Source: SHAN690 sp038131955 (lineage in GTDB: Bacteria > Bacteroidota > Bacteroidia > Flavobacteriales_G > Salibacteraceae). Taken from it: a stretch of DNA of 64,000 nucleotides. The position numbers were made by a program, and so were the translations under genes. The stretch spans positions 248,001-312,000 of the forward strand of contig JAYPQK010000001.1 of assembly GCA_038131955.1 (NCBI GenBank), written 5' to 3'. The notes beneath the pieces are model-generated. The model saw only the letters and a list, made by a program, of their open reading frames with translations, had not been told where the DNA came from and searched no databases. Position 1 is the first letter of the stretch. The number at the start of each line of letters is the position of its first letter. Positions 52,292 to 59,379 of the stretch are shown here, in pieces.

Positions 52292-52756
52292 TCAGTCAGG
52301 CAATCGCTCTCGAGTCGAGTAATTGATCTTCAACGCCTGAACTTCTCGTAATTCCTGTTTTATATCGGTCACGACTCCCATTTTGGTGTCTTGATCCACC
52401 TTCATAGAAACAGTGATCTTACCTTGTAGCGCCTCAGGACGATCCGCTCTTCGAGCGATGATATAGTCCTGAATGTCGTCCACGTCAGCAAAGTCATCGT
52501 CCAATTGGATCTTAGGAACCGTACCGTACAATTCGGTATTATAGGGTTCTCCGATGTAGATGTAATCCACCAATGCCTTGGCTTCCAGCTTATCGATCTC
52601 GGTTGCTTCAGGCTGATTCAGCTTGATCTTGAGATCGACCTCACGCATGACCGTGGTCACCATGAAGAAGAAGAGTAGCATGAACACGATATCCGGCAAT
52701 GAAGCCGTACTTACCGCGGGTGTTCCTTTGTTATCGTCTTTTTTAAACTTTGACAT
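52292..52756 (-). CDS. ExbD/TolR-family proton-channel subunit (second copy)
   Basis: 154 residues. Short basic cytoplasmic N-terminus (MSKFKKDDNKG), one membrane helix at ~20-38 with the expected Asp just inside it (SLPDIVFMLLFFFMVTTVM), then a periplasmic domain of ~110 residues. With ExbB it forms an ion-driven motor for TonB or a related function. The ATG at 52756 lies one base after the preceding exbD stop; the frame upstream to 52813 is within that gene. Confidence 0.93.
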   Translation of the reverse strand: MSKFKKDDNKGTPAVSTASLPDIVFMLLFFFMVTTVMREVDLKIKLNQPEATEIDKLEAKALVDYIYIGEPYNTELYGTVPKIQLDDDFADVDDIQDYIIARRADRPEALQGKITVSMKVDQDTKMGVVTDIKQELREVQALKINYSTRERLPD

Positions 52757-52757
52757 A

Positions 52758-53372
52758 TCAGCCTCCGATGTCTTTAGGTTCTGCTTCCGAGATACGCTGA
52801 GGATAGACATCACGAATGGCGTCTACCATCTCCTTGTACTTCTCACCGCCTTCTTCCGCCTTGGCCATCTCTTCGATCTGCTCGTAGCTCATCCCGAACT
52901 CGCGCTGTGCCAACTCATTTCTGAGCTCAGTGTAGGCCGCCGCTAATTCGTTTTGGACCTGGATATACAGATCATAGGATGTACCGCGGTCATTTTGTAG
53001 AGAGATAACCTGCTTCGAGACCTGCATGGTTCCTAAAAGAGGAATGTCAACAGGCTTGAATTCAGGAAGATCCTCCTTACGATTTGGGTTGGCGATGAAC
53101 TCCTTCGCTGCTGCGCGCAACTCACCGATCTCCATCAAATCACCTTCGACCAAGAGTTGGTCATTAGCATTCGCCAACACGACGAACACGTTGCGATCCT
53201 TAATGGGGGGTGGGTCCGGCTGGTTCTCCAACAGGGGTGGTGGCAGTCGACGTGCCAAACCCCAGCTTGTGTCCATGGTTGTGGTCACAAGGAAGAAGAC
53301 CAGCAAAAGGAAGGCGATGTCTGCCATCGATCCTGCGTTGATCTCTTGTAGTTCTCTTTTCTTCCTTGCCAT
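52758..53372 (-). CDS. ExbD/TolR-family proton-channel subunit (first copy)
   Basis: 204 residues. Membrane helix with the functional Asp in SMADIAFLLLVFFLVTTTMD (about 15-34), then a proline-rich turn (RRLPPPLLENQPDPPPIK) and a periplasmic domain longer than in the second ExbD. It is placed between the 4-TM gene and the second exbD. Two different ExbDs suggest a hetero-oligomer or two partners for one ExbB. Confidence 0.93.
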   Translation of the reverse strand: MARKKRELQEINAGSMADIAFLLLVFFLVTTTMDTSWGLARRLPPPLLENQPDPPPIKDRNVFVVLANANDQLLVEGDLMEIGELRAAAKEFIANPNRKEDLPEFKPVDIPLLGTMQVSKQVISLQNDRGTSYDLYIQVQNELAAAYTELRNELAQREFGMSYEQIEEMAKAEEGGEKYKEMVDAIRDVYPQRISEAEPKDIGG

Positions 53373-53378
53373 ATTGCC

Positions 53379-53813
53379 TTACTTAAGAAAACGTGACACG
53401 GATGAGTACGCGATCGTCAGTACAGCTGCGATGAATAGGATATACAAAGCGTACAATCCCATGCCGCTAAATTTCACGGCCGTTTCAGTAACGCCTGATT
53501 GGTAATACGGCTCGATGGTTCCATCGGCAAACACATAGCTGATCACAAGGACCACGAGCAAGCCTCCGATTCCAATCGCCGCACCTTTGATCTGCTTTGG
53601 GTTGATCACCACTTGAAGCGCCGCGCCACCTAGGGCAGCGATGATCGCTCCAAAAAGCAGAAAGTAACTCAGACCTATGAAATACCCAACCGCGCCGCAG
53701 TCAGTACAATCGCTCTGTTCTGGCGTCAGTCCGGAGGACATGGTCAACACCATCAGCAGTACGCCGATCGCGATGAACGCGACCATGATGATTGAATTTA
53801 CTCTTTCAAACAT
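53379..53813 (-). CDS. Four-helix membrane protein of the exbB-exbD operon, unknown function
   Basis: 144 residues with four hydrophobic helices (about 8-27, 44-65, 76-96 and 120-140). Between helices 1 and 2 a short loop carries SDCTDCG, a CxxC pair that could form a disulfide or bind metal on the periplasmic side. There is no catalytic motif. It always-looks like part of the operon, since it is set eight bases after exbB and six before exbD. Function unknown; an accessory subunit of the motor is likely from position. Confidence 0.8.
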   Translation of the reverse strand: MFERVNSIIMVAFIAIGVLLMVLTMSSGLTPEQSDCTDCGAVGYFIGLSYFLLFGAIIAALGGAALQVVINPKQIKGAAIGIGGLLVVLVISYVFADGTIEPYYQSGVTETAVKFSGMGLYALYILFIAAVLTIAYSSVSRFLK

Positions 53814-53821
53814 GGTCTGAA

Positions 53822-54664
53822 TTATTTAGTCATGTTGTGCTTGATGAGAAGGTCAATCAAGGAGATAGAAGCATTTTCCATCTCGTTGACGATGCTGTCC
53901 ACCTTAGCAACGATATAGTTGTAGAAAATCTGAAGTACCATCGCAACAAGAAGTCCGGATACTGTAGTAATCAAAGCCACACCGATACCACCTGCAACGA
54001 TACCTGGAGAAATATTGTTTGCTGCGGCGATCGCGTCGAATGCCTCGATCATACCGATTACCGTTCCGAAGAACCCAAGCATCGGAGCCAATGCGATGAA
54101 GAGTGAAATCCAAGAAAGACCTTTCTCAAGCAATCCCATTTGAACGCTTCCGTAAGAAACAACGGACTTCTCTACCATTTCGATTCCGTGATTGGCACGA
54201 TCCAAACCTTGGTAGAAGATACTTGCAACCGGACCGCGAGTGTTACGGCATACTTCCTTAGCTGCCTCAACTCCGCCGCTTTGCAAAGCGCTGTCCACCT
54301 CGTCCAACAATTTCTGATTGTTGGTAGTGGCCATGTTGAGATAAAGGATACGCTCAATAGACATAGCAAGACCGAGGATCAAACAGATCAATACGAAGGA
54401 CATGAACTCTGGTCCACCTTCGATGAACTTCTGCTTGACAACTTGGTGAAGACTTTTCTCTGCTGCTACTTCCTCTTCTGTAGGACCTTCTTCCACCACT
54501 GGGGCGGTTTCCTCAGCAGGGGCCTCTTCGGCTGCAGCGGAATCAACAGTTTCTGACGCAGCGGAATCACCTGCTGCTTCTGTGCTATCCTGAGCAAACG
54601 AAACTGTCAGGCCTGAGAAGATTAGGGCCACAGTCATCGCAAGGGATAAAATGGTACGTTTCAT
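53822..54664 (-). CDS. exbB: MotA/TolQ/ExbB-family proton channel protein
   Basis: 280 residues from the ATG at 54664. It has a cleavable signal-like N-terminus (SLAMTVALIFSGLTVSFAQ) and an Ala/Glu-rich periplasmic stretch (~25-65). Three membrane helices follow (SFVLICLILGLAMSIERILYL; GLLEKGLSWISLFIALAPMLGFF; GGIGVALITTVSGLLVAMVLQ). GTVIGMIEAFDAIAA is the conserved core. First gene of a four-gene operon exbB, 4-TM, exbD, exbD. The name follows family, since TolQ or GldL-like roles cannot be excluded. Confidence 0.9.
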   Translation of the reverse strand: MKRTILSLAMTVALIFSGLTVSFAQDSTEAAGDSAASETVDSAAAEEAPAEETAPVVEEGPTEEEVAAEKSLHQVVKQKFIEGGPEFMSFVLICLILGLAMSIERILYLNMATTNNQKLLDEVDSALQSGGVEAAKEVCRNTRGPVASIFYQGLDRANHGIEMVEKSVVSYGSVQMGLLEKGLSWISLFIALAPMLGFFGTVIGMIEAFDAIAAANNISPGIVAGGIGVALITTVSGLLVAMVLQIFYNYIVAKVDSIVNEMENASISLIDLLIKHNMTK

Positions 54665-55001
54665 ATTCACTGATTTGGATTTGAGTTTCTCAAGTTTTGG
54701 TTCATATTCTTTTCAAAACGGCCGTAAACATATAATGTGAAACGTCATTCACGGTTAACATTACATGATTTTTCAACCTGAATGAGGCAATGGAGATTCC
54801 GCATTTGAGCGAAAAAAGCTCCGAACGTCCCATTTCAAAGGCGTCAAATGTAAAAAAAGAGCCTTTCCCCTCCTCGCTTCAAACCGAGAATTTGGCATCC
54901 GCGAGTCAAGCGTCTTATAAAACGATCCCAAACACTTCAGGATTACAAGCTTAATTACGAAAATGTCAGAACTTTAACTGACTTCTTTTATTTTTGAAGA
55001 A
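54665..55001. other. Intergenic region between divergent exbB and copper operons
   Basis: 337 bases with no believable gene. On the minus strand TATGTTTA near 54732 is a near match to a -7 element for exbB. On the plus strand TATTTTTG (54989-54996) is an exact match but ends five bases before the first codon of the next gene. A 5-8-5 inverted repeat (GTCAG 54965-54969, CTGAC 54978-54982) lies just ahead of it. A low-complexity A run occurs near 54852. No RNA gene was recognised. Confidence 0.4.
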
Positions 55002-55439
55002 GTGCAATTCTTGAAACTTATAGGTGTGGTCATGATCTCTGCGACGATGCTACTATCGTCGACCGGGATTCGCATTTCGCAGCATTGGTGCGGTGATGTG
55101 CTGGTGAATACCTCCATTTGGGGGAATGCTAAGCCTTGCGAGCACTTTCAATCCAACACCATACCCTGCCCGTTTCATCCGAACATGTTCATTGAGGTCA
55201 TGGACGGAGAGAAAAAGAATTGCTGCAATGAACAAGCGATCTATGTAAAAGGCGGCGACGAAGACTTCATGCCATATGCTAGTGTAGTTTCTGCCCCTGT
55301 ATGGAACTTATTGGCGCTGATCCCAAGCTTTGACCTAGACCTTTTCCGCGTCGCTCCTAAGCGCGAGAAATTCAGGAATCACTCTCCCCCATTACTGACC
55401 AGGCCCATTCTTCTTCTGGTTCAGTCCTTCTTGATTTGA
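55002..55439 (+). CDS. HYC_CC_PP-family exported protein
   Basis: 145 residues, GTG start. A hydrophobic leader (LIGVVMISATMLLSSTGI) is followed by the family marks: HWCGD (H28, C30), paired cysteines C74-C75 and PP at 129-130. Two further cysteines (C46, C56) and His-rich spots (CEHF, CPFHP) suggest metal binding. The family is found before metal, particularly copper or zinc, uptake genes in Bacteroidota; the biochemical role is not established. It is the first gene of the MbnP/peroxidase group. Confidence 0.8.
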   Translation: MQFLKLIGVVMISATMLLSSTGIRISQHWCGDVLVNTSIWGNAKPCEHFQSNTIPCPFHPNMFIEVMDGEKKNCCNEQAIYVKGGDEDFMPYASVVSAPVWNLLALIPSFDLDLFRVAPKREKFRNHSPPLLTRPILLLVQSFLI

Positions 55440-55558
55440 ACATAAGTCTTAGCTCGAATATCCTTCTCGGGCTTTTGGCGCTGTTCACCTGCGCCTTAGA
55501 TCGCAATCCTACTGATCAAGGTCAGCAGTTGCCAAATCTCTCGATCGATGCATTTTAG
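55436..55558 (+). CDS. Possible 40-residue lipoprotein
   Basis: TTG start overlapping the previous stop codon by three bases (TTGA). The peptide has a hydrophobic stretch (SNILLGLLALFTCA) ending in a lipobox-like Cys at about residue 19, then a short acidic/polar tail (LDRNPTDQGQQLPNLSIDAF). It fits a tiny lipoprotein coupled with the HYC_CC_PP gene. No homologue is recalled, so it may be spurious. Confidence 0.35.
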   Translation: MNISLSSNILLGLLALFTCALDRNPTDQGQQLPNLSIDAF

Positions 55559-55582
55559 AAAACAACCTTATTCAACCTTATC

Positions 55583-56584
55583 ATGAATACACGTATATCC
55601 TTTTTTATCACGCTTGTCGCCTTAAGCTTTTCTGCAAGCGTTTTTGCCCAAAACAACATCCTGCTGAAGATCAATCACAAACTCTTCACCGATGATTTTG
55701 CCCTGTATCTAGAGTCGGCCTCTCCTCAAGGTGAAGCCTTCGAATTAGACCGCTTGGAGTATTATATCTCCGAGATCTCTGTCACCCACGACGGAGGAAT
55801 GGTCACCTCCTTTGACGACCTCTGGCTTCTCGTTGACGCCTCTAGCGCTACCAACGAAGTGCTTGGTCAGGCAGCTATCGATTCGGTAGAATCTATTTCG
55901 ATGCACATTGGTGTGGACGAGACCCACAACCACCTCGACCCTTCGTCATGGCCAAGCAGCCATCCTCTCTATCACCAGAGTCCTTCGATGCACTGGGGCT
56001 GGACAGCCGGATACCGCTTTGTAGCGATGGAAGGCGTCGCCGGCGAAAACTTGAATCAGGTCTTTGAGGTACACGCGTTGGGTGACAACAACTACTTTGA
56101 AACCACCGTAGATGTTTCTGCAGGTGCGTCGGGAAGTAATGTGGTCATCGAGCTCTTTGCAGACTATACCCAAGCATTGATGGACGTCAGCGTTGAAAGT
56201 GGTGTGATCAGTCACGGCGCTACTGGTATTTCGATCGATGTGCTGGAGAATTTCAGAGACTACGTTTTCTCTGATATGGCCCCGGTAGACACGGCAGATA
56301 CGACACCAGTAGACCCAACAGGAATAGCTGATCTCGACCTTGAGCAACGCATCAAGCTTTATCCTAACCCAAGCACTCAGGGCGTGGTGAATATCCATTC
56401 GATCGACGCCTCGATGACGGCTGACCTTGCCATCTATAACCTCATGGGAAAACTCGTGAAGTCCGATGCGATTCGTGGCAACCAAGTTGTTCAAATCGCT
56501 GATCTAGCTCCCGGAATGTACACCGTGCGTGTTCAAGATCACAATTCGAACGCCGTAGAATTGTTAAAATTGATCGTACAGTAA
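55583..56584 (+). CDS. MbnP-like copper-binding protein with T9SS sorting domain
   Basis: 333 residues. Signal peptide ~1-23. The MbnP domain spans ~25-235, with the family block THNHLDPSSWPSSHPLYHQ (115-132) and MHWGWTAGYRFVAMEG (136-151), which holds the conserved aromatic residues. In studied MbnP proteins a tryptophan is oxidised to kynurenine by the partner MbnH and this creates a copper site. The last ~80 residues are a T9SS type A domain (IKLYPNPSTQGVVNIHS; MGKLVKSDAI), so this version is exported to the surface. Two diheme peroxidase genes follow directly. Confidence 0.85.
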   Translation: MNTRISFFITLVALSFSASVFAQNNILLKINHKLFTDDFALYLESASPQGEAFELDRLEYYISEISVTHDGGMVTSFDDLWLLVDASSATNEVLGQAAIDSVESISMHIGVDETHNHLDPSSWPSSHPLYHQSPSMHWGWTAGYRFVAMEGVAGENLNQVFEVHALGDNNYFETTVDVSAGASGSNVVIELFADYTQALMDVSVESGVISHGATGISIDVLENFRDYVFSDMAPVDTADTTPVDPTGIADLDLEQRIKLYPNPSTQGVVNIHSIDASMTADLAIYNLMGKLVKSDAIRGNQVVQIADLAPGMYTVRVQDHNSNAVELLKLIVQ

Positions 56585-56594
56585 AAAGCTGATC

Positions 56595-57617
56595 TTGAAA
56601 AAGCTCGCGGTCATATTAGTCGCCGGAATGCTCCTGGCAGGTTGCCAAAAGGATCCTGTGATCCCGGTACACCTAGAACCAGATTTGAGCGCCCTGCTTG
56701 TCGCGCCGCCGGGGTTTCCTGAAATACCTTTTCCCGAGGACAATGCGTATTCAGACTCCCGTTGGAGATTGGGCAAGAAACTCTTCTATGACCGCGCGCT
56801 TTCGCAAGATTTTTCCATTAGTTGTGAAAGTTGCCACAAGCCAGCGCTAGCTTTTGCCGATGATCAAGCTGTCACCCCAGGTGTTGAAAAACGCCTCGGG
56901 ACGCGAAACTCACCGTCGATCGCCAATGTGGCTTACCTCCCCTACCTCATGCGGGAAGGGGGTGTCCCCACCTTGGAGCAGCAAGTGCTGGTTCCCATCC
57001 AAGAACACGCAGAGTTTGATATGAATATCCTGGAGCTGGTCGAGCGACTGGCAGTGGATTCCTCCTATCAGCAAATGAGTCGTGAGGCTTACGACCGGGA
57101 GTTCGACGCCTTCGTCCTAACCCGGGCACTTTCTACGTTCGAGCGCACGTTGATCAGCGGAAACAGTTTTTACGACAAAGCTGAGCGGAGTGAAGGAACG
57201 TTGAGTCCGGCGGCACAGCGAGGGAAGGATTTGTTCTTCAGCGCTGATGCATCCTGTGGTTCTTGTCATGGTGGTATCTTTTTTTCGGACCACAGTTTCA
57301 AGAACAATGGACTGTACGCCGAGTATGAAGACCCCGGGCGATACCGCTTGACGATCGACAGCGCAGACCTGGCCATGTTTCGTGTTCCTTCCCTGCGCAA
57401 CGTAGCGTTGACCGCTCCCTATATGCATGATGGAAGCATGACCACCTTGAGACAAGTCATTGAACATTACAACGAAGGCGGCGCCAACCACCCCAACCAG
57501 AGCAATTTGGTTCGTCCGCTCGGTTTAACCGACCAGCAGATCGACGACCTCGTCGCCTTCCTTGAGTCCTTGACGGACGAAGAATTCATTTCCAACCCAT
57601 TATTCCATGAAGAATAA
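56595..57617 (+). CDS. Diheme cytochrome c peroxidase/MauG-family lipoprotein (probable MbnH)
   Basis: 340 residues, TTG start, lipobox LLAGCQKD (C17). Two c-type haem sites: CESCH at 77-81 and CGSCH at 221-225. The segment APYMHDG near 265-275 supplies the likely axial ligand or catalytic neighbourhood. Family members use peroxide to oxidise a protein partner. The short size and position next to mbnP suggest the MbnH role, oxidising a tryptophan of the MbnP protein. It starts 11 bases after mbnP. Confidence 0.9.
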   Translation: MKKLAVILVAGMLLAGCQKDPVIPVHLEPDLSALLVAPPGFPEIPFPEDNAYSDSRWRLGKKLFYDRALSQDFSISCESCHKPALAFADDQAVTPGVEKRLGTRNSPSIANVAYLPYLMREGGVPTLEQQVLVPIQEHAEFDMNILELVERLAVDSSYQQMSREAYDREFDAFVLTRALSTFERTLISGNSFYDKAERSEGTLSPAAQRGKDLFFSADASCGSCHGGIFFSDHSFKNNGLYAEYEDPGRYRLTIDSADLAMFRVPSLRNVALTAPYMHDGSMTTLRQVIEHYNEGGANHPNQSNLVRPLGLTDQQIDDLVAFLESLTDEEFISNPLFHEE

Positions 57618-58713
57618 AAAGATCCTTATCCTAACCATATTGATGATCCCGTTGGTGTTCTCTCTTTGCAAGAAAGACACCGGGACACTCCCCTCTATCA
57701 CCCAAATTGCTGAATACGACGATACGCCGTATGAACTTTTTATCGGTGGTTTCCCTCCTCCTCAGTTTAACGACAACCCTCCTACCATTGAAGGGGTAAA
57801 GCTGGGTAGGATGCTCTTCTACGAGAAAGAGCTCTCCAAAGACAACTCCATTTCCTGTGCGAGTTGCCACCTTCAAGAGCATGCATTCACGGATCCAAAC
57901 ACTTTCTCAGAAGGTGTTGACGGTTCCTTAGGCAAGCGTCAGGCCATGTCGGTCTTTAATACCGCCTGGCACACCAACGAGTTCTTTTGGGATGGGCGCG
58001 CTCACTTACTTCGCGATCAATCGCTCAAGCCGATCGAAGATGAATTAGAGATGAAGGAGAGCCTTCCGAATGTGATCGACAAGCTCACGCAGAGAGAAGA
58101 GTATCGCCTACAGTTCATCCGCGCCTTTGGCGACAATGAGATCACCGCTGAGCGCATGTCATTGGCTATGGAGCAGTTCATGAACACAATCGTCTCGAAC
58201 CGATCCAATTACGACCGATTCCTTGCGGGTGAAGTTTCACTGACTGCAAGCGAAGAGCGCGGACGCCAACTCTATTTTGCCGAATACAATCCCGGTTTCC
58301 CCGAGCAATCAGGCGCCGACTGTGCGCACTGCCACGGCGGAGCGAACTTTGACAATAACCAATACATGAACAATGGCTTGGATGTGGAAGCAGATCAGGA
58401 TGACCTGGGTCGAGAAGAGGCGACCGGAAATGCCAGCGATCGAGCCAAGTTCAAAGTGCCTTCACTGCGTAACATCGAGGTGACGGCTCCTTATATGCAC
58501 GACGGCCGATTCACCACCTTGGAGGAGGTGATCGGCCATTACAACGATGGTATCAAGATCTCTCCTACTCTAGATCCAGCTTTGGAGTATACGACCTACA
58601 CAGGGCTGATGCTCACCGATCAGGATAAGGCAGACTTGATCGCCTTCTTAAAAACCCTGACCGATCAGGAGTTGCTCACCGACGAGCGTTATTCAGACCC
58701 ATTTGCTGAATAA
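57607..58713 (+). CDS. Second diheme cytochrome c peroxidase/MauG-family lipoprotein
   Basis: 368 residues with lipobox VFSLCKKD (C21). Haem sites CASCH at 84-88 and CAHCH at 239-243. APYMHDGRFTTLEEVIGHYN is the C-terminal signature, as in the first copy. The proteins differ clearly in sequence, so the duplication is old. Its start lies 11 bases inside the end of the first peroxidase. One copy may act on MbnP and the other on another substrate, or both may be scavengers of peroxide. Confidence 0.9.
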   Translation: MKNKKILILTILMIPLVFSLCKKDTGTLPSITQIAEYDDTPYELFIGGFPPPQFNDNPPTIEGVKLGRMLFYEKELSKDNSISCASCHLQEHAFTDPNTFSEGVDGSLGKRQAMSVFNTAWHTNEFFWDGRAHLLRDQSLKPIEDELEMKESLPNVIDKLTQREEYRLQFIRAFGDNEITAERMSLAMEQFMNTIVSNRSNYDRFLAGEVSLTASEERGRQLYFAEYNPGFPEQSGADCAHCHGGANFDNNQYMNNGLDVEADQDDLGREEATGNASDRAKFKVPSLRNIEVTAPYMHDGRFTTLEEVIGHYNDGIKISPTLDPALEYTTYTGLMLTDQDKADLIAFLKTLTDQELLTDERYSDPFAE

Positions 58714-58732
58714 GGGTCGGTACTAGAATAAA

Positions 58733-58755
58733 AAAGGGGGCGCAAATGCGCCCCC
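58733..58755 (-). terminator. GC-rich hairpin terminator between the peroxidase and rhodanese genes
   Basis: An 8-bp stem GGGGGCGC (58736-58743) with its complement (58748-58755) and AAAT loop. A six-T run follows on the minus strand, so it mainly ends the rhodanese transcript. Confidence 0.85.
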
Positions 58756-58780
58756 ATTCTCAATTGTTGGGTTCGGAAAA

Positions 58781-59086
58781 TTAGCGGACCATGGCATTGA
58801 CTGCCATCCAACCACCTCCGTTCTCGCACTCAATTCCTTGAGCCTTCAAGAACCCAGTTGCTTGACCGCTTCGAGCTCCGCTTTGGCAACACAATACAAG
58901 TGGCTTACCGATCTGCTTCAACTCACTTACCTTATTCTGGATTTCATTTAGGGGAACATTCTTCGATCCCGCTACGTGACCTCCCATGTATTCTGCAGGA
59001 GTGCGCACATCGATGATGACCGCACCATTCCCGATCATTTCTTTTACCTGTGTGTTGTCACCTCCGAAAAGTCCAAAAAAACTCAT
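58781..59086 (-). CDS. Single-domain rhodanese-like protein
   Basis: 101 residues. Transfers sulfur or persulfide between thiols. The active-site loop CQSGAR has the catalytic cysteine at 67. VIIDVRTPAEYMGGHVAGSKNVP is the usual CH2A-like front. It has no signal peptide, so it is cytoplasmic. It is a single gene with its own terminator. Confidence 0.93.
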   Translation of the reverse strand: MSFFGLFGGDNTQVKEMIGNGAVIIDVRTPAEYMGGHVAGSKNVPLNEIQNKVSELKQIGKPLVLCCQSGARSGQATGFLKAQGIECENGGGWMAVNAMVR

Positions 59087-59210
59087 ACCTATTCTGTTTT
59101 AAGGTTTGATGTTACTAATACTAATTCGCTGAAATTGCGATGCAAGATTACAACGTTCTCGTCGCATTGAATGTGACATTTGTAACAGAGCCCTCTTCTC
59201 CTAGTCAACG

Positions 59211-59236
59211 CAAAACGCCCCGATAAATCGGGGCGT
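59211..59236 (-). terminator. Hairpin terminator downstream of tRNA-Ser
   Basis: A 10-bp stem (59215-59224 with 59227-59236) followed on the minus strand by four T. It sits 15 bases after the 3' end of the tRNA. Confidence 0.7.
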
Positions 59237-59250
59237 GCTCGTTGCGGTTG

Positions 59251-59335
59251 CGGAGAGAGGGGGATTCGAACCCCCGTTACGTTTCCGTAAACACGCTTTC
59301 CAAGCGTGCGCGATCAGCCACTCTGCCACCTCTCC
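59251..59335 (-). tRNA. tRNA-Ser (anticodon GGA)
   Basis: 85 nucleotides with a seven-pair acceptor stem, a 5-base-pair anticodon stem with loop TTGGAAA (anticodon GGA), a long variable arm typical of serine tRNAs, and a T arm with TTCGAAT. Discriminator base is G. CCA is not encoded. Confidence 0.97.
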
Positions 59336-59379
59336 GGTTCTTGAATGGAGGCGCGAAATTAAACAATAGGAATGAGTTA

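Noticed and set aside
54665..55001. Riboswitch or small RNA in the divergent intergenic region
   Set aside because: No conserved aptamer-like pairing or terminator was seen; only weak promoter-like motifs.
55002..58713. Methanobactin biosynthesis cluster
   Set aside because: There is no MbnA precursor, MbnB or MbnC; only the MbnP/MbnH part, which occurs widely without methanobactin.
58733..59236. Hairpins near tRNA-Ser as CRISPR or attachment site
   Set aside because: Each is a single stem-loop with a T run, fitting terminators; no direct repeats of the tRNA end and no integrase nearby.
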